The notes: generated by a model not told the origin, from the sequence alone. A stretch of 64,000 bases of DNA from Gracilariopsis chorda (GCA_003194525.1 NBIV01000009.1:62001-126000), one strand, 5' to 3'; shown: positions 33,504-45,050, counted from the first letter of the stretch. Numbers and translations: made by a program.

Positions 33504-34085
33504 GAAGCGTGAAGACTTGCGTTACAGACGCGCCCGGCAGATTGCGATGGCGCTGTGAGCGTGGTGAAGATGAGCGCATGGCGGTGCGTGAGATATGCGG
33601 TAGCGATGGATCTAGTGATTGAGAGCGCTTAATTTACAGCACAATAACGGCAGCTTCCTGGCCGTTTGAAATCGGTTGACACCCCAACAGACATTTTCTG
33701 TCCCAATTAAAAAACTCTAAAAAATTAGTTCGTGCAACAAGGCCATCGCGTGGCCATGTTTCGGTACCCACAGTCAGTTTTCGAGCATTTATTGGCCCTT
33801 TACAGTACCTATCTGGCCCAGAACCACTGTTCATAGGGGTAACAATGCGTGCCCAGAACCAGACGTAGCGCATGAAACTTATTCCTCCTCCTCCTCTATG
33901 TCCATGTTGCGGTGGTGGTGTTTTAATTCAGTTCACAGCTCTGGTGGGGCCTCGTGATGAGGGGCAGGATAGAGTACGTGTACAGAGGGGTCCTTGAGGA
34001 CGTTTGAGGCACAGGCATCAAATGCATATTGCTGGAGCTGATGTGGTGTAGTTATGTGCTAGCGAGGTTGTTGTAGCAGGATTGA
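33504..34085. other. Intergenic, nothing recognised
   Basis: Non-coding by appearance. No repeats or motifs shared with other parts of the window were found. Confidence 0.4.
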
Positions 34086-34680
34086 GGGCTGGGTTGCATT
34101 AGAGTAGTAAATGTGCCAGGTGCAATGGCCGAATAGCTATCCAGATGCAACGTTGAGCTGAAGCCCGCGGGGTGTTGATGTTTCCACGAGCAGCGGCGAG
34201 GAGCGTTGGCTGGATGCAGTGGCGAGGTGAAGCTTGCAGCGGGTTGCTTGTGCCCTGAGCAGCGCAGTGGTGCACGATTGGGGATCGGGCCTGAGCAGAG
34301 AGGTAAATGTGGTAGGTGCTGTGACAACCGATATAGGAGATGCGCAGCGGAAACGGTCGAGCAGATGTCCGGATGCAACTGTGAACTGAAAAAAGTAGCG
34401 TGTTGATTTTGTCACGAGCAGCGGCGGGAAGGGTTGGCTGTATGGAGCGGTGGGGTGAAAGCAAGGGGCAGTTTGTTTCTGCGACGAGCTGCAAGGTGGT
34501 GAGTTGGCTGGATGCAGCGACGAGGGAAAGCCGGACGGTGAGGAGATGTGAGTTGGCGAGATGCAGCGGCGAGCTAAAGCCGTACGGTGGTGATTTGACT
34601 TTGCGTGGAGAAGGGATGAGGTGGCCAGGACTATCGGCGAGATGCAGTGGAGAAATGCAGTGAGATGTTTCTACGCATGC
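34086..34680 (+). repeat. Degenerate tandem/interspersed repeat block
   Basis: A unit of about 228 bp is present twice, starting near 34141 and 34369. Shared blocks include CCAGATGCAAC/CCGGATGCAAC, CACGAGCAGCGGCG and GTTGGCTG-ATG. After it a shorter unit of about 49 bp built on GAGTTGGC-(G)GATGCAGCG-CGAG occurs near 34500 and 34549. Long frames on the minus strand through this block (up to 250 codons) are a by-product of the repeats. Such arrays are typical of subterminal regions of CACTA-type elements, but no TIR was found. Confidence 0.6.
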
Positions 34681-35808
34681 AGGATGGCAACGAGCGACAG
34701 CAAGGTTGCGAGTAAAAAGGAAGCAAAACACGTCATATACTTTCATTCTGACGTATATCGGTGTATATGATAGTTCTTGAAAACACGCTGTGGATTGTTT
34801 CTGAGTTCGCAAATTTGTGACACGAACAACGAGTTTACTACGAGTTTTCAAACTTTGCGGCCAACCCTACTTTGTTGATAATGTTGATCGTGTTTCAAAG
34901 TTCATATGAAGAGCATATGGTCCTCATACACATGCTTTGTCTCACCGCTTTATGGGGCTACAGTTCGTATACACGTAAAACTGTCGGGATGGATTTCCAA
35001 TGACAACCATGACTATCCATATGATAAGTTACCATGGTAAAGGATAAGAGGGAAGGGGTAAGCAGGTCAAATAACTGGCGTAATTCTTTAACACTTACCA
35101 TTCGTATTCACTCGGATACTATCTTGTGATGCGTTACACTGTGAATAGCTATGAAACGGTCATGGAGAGGGAATCAAAGATATATTCTGCGCTTGGTAGG
35201 CCTCAAACGGTTAAGAGGCGGGAGGGTTAGATTGCTACCCCTGCAGACTCAAGTTGCGTAGCAAAGTGTAGTGCCGTTCTTCAACCACTTAGAACGGACA
35301 TCAAGTATTGATAGTTTAGATTGACTGCTACCCACGCAAAGCGCCAGGCATACGTCCGCATGACAGTACTACAACGCACACAGCCGCATTTCTGGGTAGC
35401 ACTCCAAATTAGAGTAGCACTTTAGCTTGAACGGAGCTCCGAGGGAGTTCAAAAAAGCGTACTTAAAGCCATCTTATAGCGCTTTCTCACTAAACAAGGG
35501 GCATCGAACTCCACATTTTCACACCTTTCCCAGCGCATACAACCGGGAGTGCACACAAAAGAAGATGGAGATATGAGCAGCAATGTATTGTCGCCAAATT
35601 GCCAAAAATACTCATCCTCCTGGCATGCGTTGCGTAAGCTGTTTGCCAGAACACTTTCCGGGGGCAAAGCCTTCATGTGTACTGCAGTTTAATGTAGTAG
35701 ATCTCTCATGTGTTGTTCAGTCTGGTTCGTCCGATATAAGTACTGTTCTTCGCTCTTCTGATCGTAAAACGTAAATGCCGTGAACACCTCACTTGTAACA
35801 CAACCAAC
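34681..35808. other. Intergenic with a recurring 17-bp motif
   Basis: No gene is supported before the ORF at 35809. GGGTTAGATTGCTACCC at 35224-35240 also occurs, in close variants, at 48211-48222 and 48314-48331 (ends of a small inverted-repeat element) and near 48352-48367. The last 60 bp are the presumed promoter and leader of the secreted-protein gene. Confidence 0.45.
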
Positions 35809-36297
35809 ATGAACTGCAAGAATCTCATCCTATTTCTCGCCCTTCTCATGGTGCTTCTACTGCTTTCTTTAGATGCACAAGAGACCAATGTCACTGGAGT
35901 CTTCTGCAAAAGTCAGAGCAGCTGTGTCACATACGATGGCTGGCAAATGTGGTGTCCGTCTCAGCAGCCTGTGCAAACGGAAGTGGTCAAAGTGCTGAAA
36001 ACGTTCGCCGTCAAAGACTACTACATCGTGGTGCAAACTATGTCTCTTCCAAAGGCTGTACTTTGCTTTGCTATTATTCCCGACGATTCCCACCTCCAGA
36101 ATCGCCCACCAAATGCAATAATTCCTGAAGACGTGGATGATATCTCTCCGTCCGAATTGCGCAAAAACCCTTTGCTTACTCTACTTACGCGTTGTTTTCG
36201 CATCCCTCCTGGTGATTTTAAGAAGTACAGGTGGTTCCCACATGGGATGCAGTTCGAATTAGATTGCAAAGCAAAGTCGTTTCTCCCGAGATCTTGA
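35809..36297 (+). CDS. Small secreted six-cysteine protein, unknown family
   Basis: 162 residues with a strong signal peptide: MNCKN followed by a 16-residue hydrophobic core (LILFLALLMVLLLLSL) and a likely cleavage site after DAQ (residue 24). The mature part has one N-glycosylation sequon (NVT, 27-29) and six cysteines (33, 39, 49, 86, 129, 153), consistent with three disulfides. No catalytic or known cell-wall motif was recognised. The ATG sits in a good context (CCAACATGA), and there is no overlapping competitor of similar quality. It may be a real host gene for a secreted or apoplastic protein. Confidence 0.6.
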   Translation: MNCKNLILFLALLMVLLLLSLDAQETNVTGVFCKSQSSCVTYDGWQMWCPSQQPVQTEVVKVLKTFAVKDYYIVVQTMSLPKAVLCFAIIPDDSHLQNRPPNAIIPEDVDDISPSELRKNPLLTLLTRCFRIPPGDFKKYRWFPHGMQFELDCKAKSFLPRS

Positions 36298-37559
36298 AAA
36301 CGTCAAATGAAAGCGTAAAATGGCAAAGTGTGGATGGTAATGAACGCGTTCTCATTTTACTATTTGAAGAATTTGTTCTCGTATAAAGCACCGTTGAGAG
36401 CTGTTGGACGACATTTTCTCTAATTCTTGGGCACTACTGATCCCTAGCTTTCTCATATTTCGACTAGGCATATGGTTTTATCATCCCTGTACTCCGCAAC
36501 AACAGTCTGGAGTACCCAGCATCTCCTCATTTTTCTCTCCATCTATCGGAGTCTGTTGATATGTCTGATCTGTATTGCTTACAAGTCAAAGCGTAAGATA
36601 TGTTTATTATCACTTATATACTAGTACTCATATATTTTCGAAATTATTCTGAAAATTGAGCTCATAGATAGCCATGTTCCAACGTGTTTTGAAAGAAGAA
36701 AGCATGGGAGGTTATTGCAACATACTTAGCTTCTGAGTGAGAGCTCAGTAGCACAACAGAACTGCAGATGGAAAGATGAGAACGTAGTTTTCTTTATTTT
36801 ACTAGTATGGGTAGTACTGCTTGTGGGTAATACCGTATTCGTTTGATGTTCATGTCCACTCTCTCATTCTTCCCCTCAGGTGGGGTGACGGGGGGCAAGA
36901 CTGAATTTAGTGTGTAAAATACAACAGCATTCCCTTCTTAATCATCTTCTTTAAACGTTAGCGATTCCAAAATGCGATGGGACCATCCTTGGGTCTTCCT
37001 AGGATCGAGATATTGTCTTCTTTGTTGCTTTGGAAATGAAAAGCTACATTTGGTGATTCTCATTTTAAGTATAACCAGAAGTGCCCCCATTTTTTTTCTT
37101 TCTTTGTGGTGTATGGTCTTACCATCAGCTCATTAAAAGAGAAGAAAAGTGAATGCATTTCTCGTTCTTCGATCAATCCTGGTATTTTTGAGTACAAGCT
37201 TGATGTATAGTTACTAGTAATCTGAGGTTTGGAGGAGTACTAGGCACTTGGGATGCATTTTTCCGCGGCATGCCTGATCTTTCTCTCTTAAGGGGAGCAA
37301 AGTGGATCTGTAGCCAGGTCCCCAAGGAAAGGTAACATATTTCAAGCTAAAACCGGAATACTGTTGGTCCATCTTGTGAGACAGTTCTAAGTGGAAAGAA
37401 GAGATCTATGCTGAGCGCTGCTTGAGCTTAGGCACCGATAAAAAGAAAGAAGAAAGATTACTTAGATCATGCTGAAAGTATACTATGGAATAACACTGTG
37501 GGTTTACGAATAATAACAACTGCCCGTTATTGCGTTATGAGATAACACTTCAAAGCAAA
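36298..37559. other. Intergenic, AT-rich
   Basis: No open frame with coding character. The region separates the secreted-protein gene from the repeat/transposon nest. Confidence 0.5.
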
Positions 37560-37797
37560 GCTGCCCTCTTCCAAAGTTTCTTGGTACCGCTGAGTTTGGC
37601 AAGTTGCAATCATAGATGAGCAATGAATTCCCAAGAGCGGCAGGGTGCTTGGCGTTTTGGAGGCCGATGCCGTCCGTGGCACCCTTATTTAGGGTGACCT
37701 TTTCTGCCCGGTTGCCTCGGCTTGCTGTGATTGACAAAGACCTCCACAGTGGGTAGGGAGTCGGTAGATCTTTCATTCTTGGAAACTTTAACCCCAC
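37560..37797 (-). repeat. Repeat R1, copy B half (left flank of hAT insertion)
   Basis: The reverse complement matches 12738-12870, including TTTCC-AGAATGAAAGA, CTGTGGAGGTCTTTGTCAATC (one or two changes) and GGTGCCACGGACGGCATCGGCC. The match stops at about 37797, next to ACCCCAC (37791-37797); the other half of the repeat resumes at 45388 with the same ACCCCAC. Confidence 0.8.
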
Positions 37798-37807
37798 AGA
37801 TGCGTTT

Positions 37808-37977
37808 CTATCGATGGGATTACAATCAGGGGTTGCTCCGAAGAGCAAAGATGGCAATCTGATGGACTTCTTAGTGCAAGAGCTTGCAATATGATGGGCT
37901 TTTAGTGCAAAGACTGCCATCCGATGGGCAAGAAATTAAGCAATTCTCCCATCAGATGGTATCAAGTCCATCGATAG
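37808..37977 (+). repeat. Left subterminal motif cluster of the hAT element
   Basis: At least five variants of a core like (T)GCAATCTGATGG occur here in both orientations: CTATCGATGGGA, TGGCAATCTGATGGAC, TGCAATATGATGGGC, TGCCATCCGATGGGC, CCATCAGATGG and GTCCATCGATAG. Equivalent clusters occur at the right end. In Ac/Ds, short subterminal motifs bind the transposase; a similar role is inferred. Confidence 0.6.
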
Positions 37978-38218
37978 TGACCGTTAAATATCGATGTCAG
38001 AGTTCAAACATATAACCATTCACTAACAGTACTTTTCATACCGTTAAATAGTTATCCTTACAGTGCAAGGCTACGATAAACATCGGTTCGGCTTGAATTT
38101 CAAGCCTTGAAAGCCATGCGAAGACCTTCTGCAAGCGTCAATAGCATTTCCTAGCAGCAGGCTCGTTCGTTTATTTGCCTCAGCTTTATTTCCACGATTA
38201 TGTCCTATTCTACAAATC

Positions 38219-39099
38219 ATGCCCGTATCTCACGCTTCACCAACTCCGAAAGCGGTTGTCACTGCATTTGCCAAGTTTCTGCGTTCAGAAACGCGATCAT
38301 TACGAACAAAGGCTGCGAATGTTGTGCAAAGGAAACATCTTGTCTACAAATACCCCAACGCAAACTGCAAAAAGACGGACAAAGAAATTTTCTTTCAAAA
38401 CAACAAAGGGTTCTGCAACCCTGCTAGCCACATCAGAGCATGCTTAGCCGATGGAAACGACAATACGCTTCTCGAAATGTACAATCATCGTATTCGTCGC
38501 AATGCGGAAACTGCAGATGTCGACTGCTCAGATTTATTCTTGCGCAAGACTACTTAAAAAAAAAGGTTTTCACGGCTATGTAATGCTTATTTTCATGAAT
38601 GGAATGCCATTATTTATCGTCGAAGATTCCATTGTGCGATCGTTTTCGAAGTACACGGAGAAATTCTCTCACTCCTTCGTTTGTAATGGTTTACTGAAAA
38701 TGGCAGAACTCGTTGAGCAGAAACTTGAAAAAAAAATGAAGGAGGCCAAATAGGGTGCTATTATGCATGACAGTTGGAGTTGTGGAGGTTTCCATTATAT
38801 CGGACTATTTGCCAGTTACAATCGAAATTTGAGCACCAATCTCAGTAAGAATCACGTAGAGAGCCGAAATGTTGTTGAACTTGCGCTGCTGTTCTGCTCT
38901 CCGATGGCAAGTGTGGATACTTCTCGCACTTAAAATGATCATTCTATAGAAGAGACTGTCAATTTTAATGCCTGGACTCCTGCAGAGCATAGCAAGGACA
39001 TGTTTCGTTTCTATAATCTGGTTGTTAGGGTTTGGGCCGTTGGCCAAAATAGCTGACAATTGTCAGTTGAACAAGAAGGTTGTTAGGATTCCTGGAATC
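38219..39099 (+). pseudogene. hAT-like transposase, 5' part
   Basis: A BED-type zinc-finger region opens it (CKKTDKEIFF...GFCNPASHIRAC, 38219-38450). A second frame follows with MPLFIVEDSIVRSF (near 38607) and, after a TAG at 38751, GAIMHDSWSCGGFHYIGLFASYNR (read as two adjoining blocks), matching the 'l(M/T)DgWT' strand of hAT transposases. A third frame carries KIADNCQLNKKVVRIPGI up to the gypsy insertion at 39099. Two frameshifts and at least two stops make it non-functional. The reading frame continues without a base lost at 44173. Confidence 0.75.
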
Positions 39100-39369
39100 T
39101 GTCGTGTTGAACGCCGTGGAAAACTCATCGTCAGTCATAGCGGACGTGGCTGGAGTCCGAGATTATATGTTTGACTGACAATGGATCGAACTACGTGTTC
39201 TACACGATACTATTTACTGACAATGGCCACGCTGCGTTTGACACTCCGCACCATCGTCAGCAGTACTTAAAGGCTGAGGAATTGTGCAGCCAGTAAACTC
39301 GAAAAAGACCAGCAGGTGTCTGATTGAACTCCTCTGTTGCCTTCGCCGCTCTGGTACTCGACCACCACA
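39100..39369 (+). repeat. Gypsy 5' LTR
   Basis: 270 bp, TG...CA. Followed by a T-run instead of a TGG primer site. Confidence 0.93.
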
Positions 39370-39417
39370 TTTTTTTCAATCGACCAAACTACTTTGTTTC
39401 CGCACTACGTCAGAAGG

Positions 39418-40716
39418 ATGGGAAAAAACGCTGCGACGTCTTTATCGCAATTGCTGCAGCGGCAGCAGCTAGAAATGAAGAACTTATCTGCGTCTTTCAT
39501 GAAGGTGGAGGTGGAGTTTTACGATCTTTCTCTTGTTGACCCGACTAACTTTGACCGCAATCGGAAGGCGGAATTTGACAAACGCCTCAAAGAAGTAGAA
39601 GAAGAGCGAAGTGGAATTGTGGGGCTTGTAGACACGACCGAGAAGCGTATTGAGACAACTCAGAAGCTCATCGCGGCTTCAGAGAGCATGCTTACCGGTG
39701 CTATTGGACTGGGGCGGAGCCGAGGAGCGAGCTACCGCATACCAGTACTGCCTTTTTTCAGGGGAAGTGAGTCCACGTGAGTCCACGGCCATCAAAGATC
39801 CTTTTGAGTACCTGGGCAAAATCAAAGCGCTGTCTGAGGCGCACGAGGTGCCTCAGCGCCGGTGGTACTCGGCGCTGCTAGCGACTCTAAATGGATTTGA
39901 TCGCCAATGGGCAGAGAGTAACCTTGCTGGCCTCAGATGGCAGGAGCTGCATGCGAAATTTCTTCACCATTTTGAGTCCCCCGCGATCCGAGACAAGCTG
40001 GTTCGTGACCTCATGACGATTTCGCAGAAGTCTTCCGAGTCCGTGCAAGAATACAGCGACAGGTTCACAAGCCTCATGGCCCGGACTGGTCGTCGCGATG
40101 ACGAAAAGTCGCTGGTCGCGGTTTATATCCATGGTCTGGATGCTGAATTGCAGGACTTCGTCATCGTGACACGGGCGGCCACTTTGAACATGTGGAACCG
40201 GAGCAGCCAAGGGCCTCCCCCAGTGTCGATCTCAAGTGAGATGTCCAGCGCGATCACGTTGGACTCCTCCCGTTCGTTGAGGCGCAAGAAAGAACAGGCC
40301 AACAAGAAGGAGTCAGTAGGTAGCCCAAGCAACAAGAAGTAGCGTGACAGGCATGGCACCCAGAAAATTCCCTGTCCGAGAAGAGTACTTCAAAGAAAGA
40401 CAACTCGAACCAGGGGAAAGGAAAATCGCTGGAAGCCGCGACGAGAGAGCAGCTCCGAAAGGAGAAGAAATGCTTCGAATGCAGGAAGTCGTGGAAGCCG
40501 GGACATAAATGCGAAGACAGCGTCAAGAAGGAGCTCCAAGCCGCAAAACTCCAGATAGAGAATACATGTGAGTCCAGCGAGAATCTCAGTTACTCTGGGC
40601 AGCTGTTGGATGCCGATGCGGATCTCATGGCGCTGTTTGGATATGATGATCACGATATGCGGGCCAGACTCCTTTTGGACGTTGAGGAAAGAAGGAAACG
40701 AAAGAATCTAACCTAA
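39418..40716 (+). pseudogene. gag: Gypsy Gag with a duplicated 10-mer frameshift
   Basis: Starts MGKNAATSLSQLLQRQQ at 39418, with a coiled-coil N-terminal region (KEVEEERSGIVGLVDTTEKR). The direct duplication GTGAGTCCAC at 39767-39776/39777-39786 shifts the frame; deleting one copy would join it to the second frame (DPFEYLGKIKALSEAHEVP...), a typical Ty3 Gag/retrotrans_gag domain that runs to a stop at 40342. Sequence from about 40400 to 40716 carries the nucleocapsid motif CFECRKSWKPGHKC (near 40471), the C-X2-C form often seen in chromoviruses. Confidence 0.8.
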
Positions 40717-40718
40717 AC

Positions 40719-41138
40719 GCCCTTTGCGCAGCCCCTGAAGACGCTGGGGAGCTTTTGTATACCCCTGTACAGATCAACGGTGTGGATGGGTGGGCCATGG
40801 TAGACTCAGGAGCCACGTCGAGTTCCATATCAACTGATTTTGCTCGAGAGGTCAGCATTCCAGTTCAAGAAGTCTCGGGCAGCGTACGAGACAGCCGTGG
40901 CAAGGTGATGGCAGACCGGAAGGGTATAGCTAAGGTCACGGTCAGCAATGGGACTCGCTCGACACAGCTAATGGCCGAACTCATGCAGATGCCACCAAGG
41001 AGGCATATGATCATCGGACTGCCGCATTTTCCGATGTTTGGATACTCTGTTGAAGGAGTACCTCAAGCAGTTGAGACTCCAGGTGATGAAGACCAAGTAA
41101 CCCCAGATCCCGTGCCGGGAAGTCCGATAACACGTTAG
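40719..41138 (+). pseudogene. Gypsy aspartic protease region
   Basis: A retropepsin with the active site AMVDSGATSSSI (near 40800) and a second conserved strand MIIGLPHFPMFGY (near 41010). Frame 3, separate from gag and RT, stop at 41138. Confidence 0.8.
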
Positions 41139-41149
41139 AAGCACCAGGG

Positions 41150-43882
41150 ACGCCAGAAAGAATCTCGAATGGTGTCACGAGTGCCCTCAAACGCAACCAA
41201 GAAATCCCTCTTTCAGCGCGTTGCACGCATCCGTTGGCAAGCCTGCGCGTCCAGCCTTCATCAACCGCGCCGATATGGAGTCTAGTGAGTTTCGTGTCTC
41301 GGAAGGATGAAGGTCGTGTCAGCGCTGAGATCAACAGATGGTTCTCAGCGAAGGTTATAGAAGTGGCACCCGACGACTGCGCCAATGCTTTCCCAATCCT
41401 TAGCGTCCCGAAGAAGGATGGAAATGGAAACAAGATTGATGTTCGTCCATGTATCGACCTACGGCGACTCAACGCCCTGCTCGTGGACTCGGACTATCCC
41501 CTGCCCCGCGTGCAGGAGATATTGGACGCTGTAGGATCTGTGTCAGGACCTGAAGCCGTGTTTACGACCCTTGGCATAAGAGACGGATATTTCCGGTTTC
41601 CTGTCCCTGAACAGGATAGGAATTGGGTGGCATTTCGCTGGAAGGGCAAACATTATCGCATGCGCGCGGCACCTTTCGGAATCAAAACCATGTCTGCTAA
41701 GTTCCAACAGCTCATGGACAAGATTTTCTACGACGTCCCGTGTGTCGCCGTTTAAATTGACGACATTATCGTCTTCTCCTCCAACAAAGCAGAGCACTCG
41801 GAGCACTTCTAGCATGTCATAGATATACTGCCAAAATGGAACATACCGATCAGAGTGGACAAGTGTCGGTTTGGTCAACAGGAAGTCCAACTGCTAGGCT
41901 TTATCGTCACTGGTGACGGTATTCAGAAAGACCCAACCAAGGTTGAAGCCATCTCAAACTGGGAACGCCCATCGACAGTGAGACAGTTGCTCAGCTTCCT
42001 CGGCGCAGCCAACTACTACCGCCAGTTCATCCCAAGGTTCTCGCATATATCCAAGCCCCTCGACGTCCAAAGAAAGGAGAAGGGTACACTACATTGGACC
42101 CCGGAAATGAGCGAGGCTTTCGAGGAAATCAAGAAGAGAATGGCAGAGGAAGTCACTCTTGCATACCCATTATATGAAAACGAGTACTTGGTTGGCACGG
42201 ATGCTTCAGATTTTGGACTTGGAGCGTGGATCGGACAGAAGCCAAACGGCAAAGACCTCCGCTTTATAGCTTTCGCGTCGCGATCTTTATCACACTCGGA
42301 GACCAACTATGGTGCTACGAAGAAAGAACTCCTTGCCATAGTATGGGCGTTGGATAAGTTCCGATGCTACCTCCTCGGAAAGAGATTCAATCTGTACACC
42401 GACCACCGCGCGCTTACATTTCTTCACACACAGCGCAAAGTGAACTCGATGATTGCACGATGGTTTGACCGTATAATTGAATTCGACTTCCGCATCGTGC
42501 ACCTACCAGGTCCTCACAATCATCTGTCAGACGCTTTGAGCCGGAAGATGCCCATCGCTACCCTTGCAAGCCTCACTATATCGCAGCTTGTACGTAATAA
42601 GACTGCGCCGGAGGCTGAGAGGGATAGACGCTCATTGGTTGAGCGTGCCCATGGATTCGGACACTTAGGTGAAATAGAAGTCTTTAAGAAGCTTTGGCAC
42701 AGCGGATACTGGTGGGACGGAATCAGAAATGACATTCGGAAGGAAACTGGTTCTTGCATACCTTGTCTACGCTATAATTTTCAGAAGCGCGGGTTCCACC
42801 CACTGAGGTTTGTCGTCGCAGAGCTGCCCTGGGATCACCTGGCAGTTGATCTGATAATACCAATACCTGTCTCGGACAATGGTCACAACACCCTACTGAC
42901 AAATGTATGTCTTATGACGAAGTTTGCAATCCTGCGTCCTGTAAAGAGCAAGGATATGGAACAGGTGGCGCGAGCACTATGGGAAGTAATGTCAATCTTT
43001 GGTGTACCCAAGATAATTCAGTCGGATAATGGCTCGGAGTTCGTGAACAAGCTGGTGCAGGAACTGGTGAAGCTAAATGGGATTGATCACCGCACCATCT
43101 CACCGTATAATCCCAGAGCTAATGGGGCGGTTGAAAGAGTCAATGGAACGATCGAGACTATGCTTCTTAAGGAGCTAAACGGAGCTACCCACCGATGGGA
43201 GGAGTTTGTCCCATACATTCAGCTGGCGTACAACTGCAAAATTGCCGCACTGACAAGTTCGACGCCTTTCTCGTTAATGCTCGGAAGAGCCATGAATGGA
43301 TTCAGAAGGTTCGGGAAAACAGCCACAGCGTCCCCACTGACCTAGGAGTTATGGAAGAAGCATCAGCAAAACGTGAATGAAAACGTATTTCCAGCAGTAA
43401 CAGAAAGAGTGAAGCAGGTCAAGAAAAAAGAAGCGCGGTACTTTGCCGCTGAACGTAGTATGATCAGCCCAGACACGTTTCCTCCAGGTTCTCGCGTTAT
43501 GATGCGCGATCTCACTAAGGACTCAAAGTAGGATGCGCGGTATGATGGTCCGTTTACTGTAGTGCACAAGAATAGAGGAGACGCTGACGTTCTACGAGAC
43601 GAACTTGGAAAGCTGAAAAGGACTGTGCCTCCCGATCAGTTGAAGTTGGTCATGCACAATGGAGACGAAACTGCAGTCGAAGAAAGCACTCACGTCGTCA
43701 AAAAGGTTACCAACCACCGCGCAGAAAAGAACGGGAAAATGAGTTACTTTGTCGTCTGGAAAGATAGGAATATTGTACCTGGATGGGAGGCCGTGGAGAA
43801 TTTTAACGATATTGACATCATTCGTAAGTATTGGAATTCTGTCCGTCCCACTCGGGCGTCGAAACGCAAACAGCAGGACTGA
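41150..43882 (+). pseudogene. pol: Gypsy Pol: RT, RNase H, integrase and chromodomain
   Basis: One frame throughout with four stops. RT: VPKKDGNG...VRPCIDLRRLN, then FFTT-type block (VFTTLGIRDGYF), PFGIKTMSAKFQQLMD. At the YVDD box the Tyr codon is TAA (V-stop-IDD, 41753). RNase H: LVGTDASDFGLGAW, KKELLAIVWAL, YTDHRAL. Integrase: zinc finger H-X3-H...CIPC (near 42640-42770), catalytic D in HLAVDLI, D in IIQSDNGSEF, E in GAVERVNG. The C-terminus has a GPY/F-like block (RYDGPFTVV) and a chromodomain (HVVKKVTNHRAEKNGK then YFVVWKDRNIVPGWE, 43690-43850). Chromodomain plus integrase places it among chromoviruses. Confidence 0.92.
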
Positions 43883-43897
43883 CCTGGAAACGAGTGA

Positions 43898-44167
43898 TGT
43901 CGTGTTGAACGCCGTGAAAACCTCATTGTCAGTCATAGCGGACGTGGCTGGAGTCCAAGATTATATGTTTGACTGACAATGGATCGAACTACGTGTTCTA
44001 GACGATACTACTTACTGCCAATGGCCACGCTGCGTTTGAAAGTCCGCGCCATCGTCAGCAGTACTTAAAGGCTGAGGAATGGTGCAGCCCGTAAACTCGA
44101 AAAAGACCAGCAGGTGTTTGATTGAACTCCTCTCTTGTCTTCGCCGCTCTGGTACTCGACCACCACA
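43898..44167 (+). repeat. Gypsy 3' LTR
   Basis: 270 bp, paired with 39100-39369; followed by the TSD GAATC. The purine tract before it is weak (GGAAACGAGTGA). Confidence 0.93.
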
Positions 44168-44172
44168 GAATC

Positions 44173-45050
44173 CCAATTGTTGGGTGCAAGAGTCATTTGC
44201 TCAACTCAGAGGTCAACTTCATGGTTAAGGAAGTTCAGGACATTGGTCGAACTCTGATCTCGGTCCATGAAACCATGACTCAATGCAAGCAAAGGTTAAA
44301 AAACGCCGCCCTACTTCGTAACCTTGTTTCTTTAAGCCCTTTTTTGTATAACCACACACGTTGGTCAGGAAAGCAGTGCATGCTGCAGCGTTTTTTACGA
44401 ATTCGGGATGAACTCATCGAGGTGAGTGATGAAGATAGATCTGATTTGGCAATTAACAGCAGTGAAGCATCCAAGGACAATGCTAGAAGATATTGCAAAC
44501 AACTGAAGCAAATTGACATTAAAACCAAGTACTTGCAGACCAGAAAACTATCTCTCTCTAACAGTCAGAATTCACTATATTTTCTGATTGCAGAGATACA
44601 AGAAGGGTTTAACCATTCCAAGTCTCCGTTTTATCATTGCTTTTTGAAGAAGCGATACATTTGCACTGATGCCAGAATTCCGGACACTCGTGCATTTGAA
44701 AGAGATGTGTGCAAAATAAAGGATGGAAAAAGTGCGATAATGACAGAAGAGGAGAAGATGGCATGTGAATGTTTTTTTCATTCCTGTTGAGGAGACAAAC
44801 GAAGGGAAAGAAGAAGCAGGGGAGTGTGCAGCAGATTATAGGGAGCGTCTAAATCAGCAGAAGCGTCGAAAGATTGTAACGGATCTTTGCTATATGAATA
44901 GAAATTTTATCTTAGGCTCAGTGGCAGACGTTGAATGGTTGTGGTCCATTGCAGACAGTGTGCTATGTGGTAATCGTATGAAGACAACTATTCTATTGTT
45001 TTGAGGCAATTCTATTCTTGTGTGTTAACAGCAGGTTTTGGGACGTGTAG
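44173..45050 (+). pseudogene. hAT-like transposase, 3' part with dimerisation domain
   Basis: Continues the 5' part in phase after the gypsy insertion: PIVGCKSHLLNSEVNFMV (the 'vgCasH.lnlav' block of hAT transposases), then a helical region (ENVHETMTQCKQRLKN type) to TGA at 44790. A shifted frame (44765-45004) and a further shift carry the hAT C-terminal dimerisation motif: FILGSVADVEWLWSIADSVL, NRMKTT, then FEAILFLCVNSRFWDV ending at TAG 45048-45050. In active family members this motif reads close to 'TSAxVERLFSxA...FExxLFLKxNRxLW'. Confidence 0.75.

Larger units (their letters stand above)
39100..44167 (+). mobile_element. Ty3/gypsy chromovirus-type LTR retrotransposon, inactive
   Basis: 270-bp LTRs (39100-39369, 43898-44167; TGTCGTGTTG...CGACCACCACA) flank a 4.5-kb interior in gypsy order: Gag with zinc knuckle, protease, RT, RNase H, integrase, and a C-terminal chromodomain. 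A perfect 5-bp target-site duplication GAATC lies at 39095-39099 and 44168-44172. The LTRs differ at about 15 positions (about 94 percent identical), so this insertion is older than the copia at 5.7 kb. Stops at 41753, 41810, 43343 and 43529 and a 10-bp duplication in gag disable it. No tRNA-3'-end primer site was recognised after the 5' LTR. Confidence 0.95.

Noticed and set aside
34099-34851. 250-codon minus-strand ORF
   Set aside because: It runs through the degenerate repeat block; its composition (Ser/His/Leu with repeated LHLA- and HPA-like pieces) reflects the repeats.
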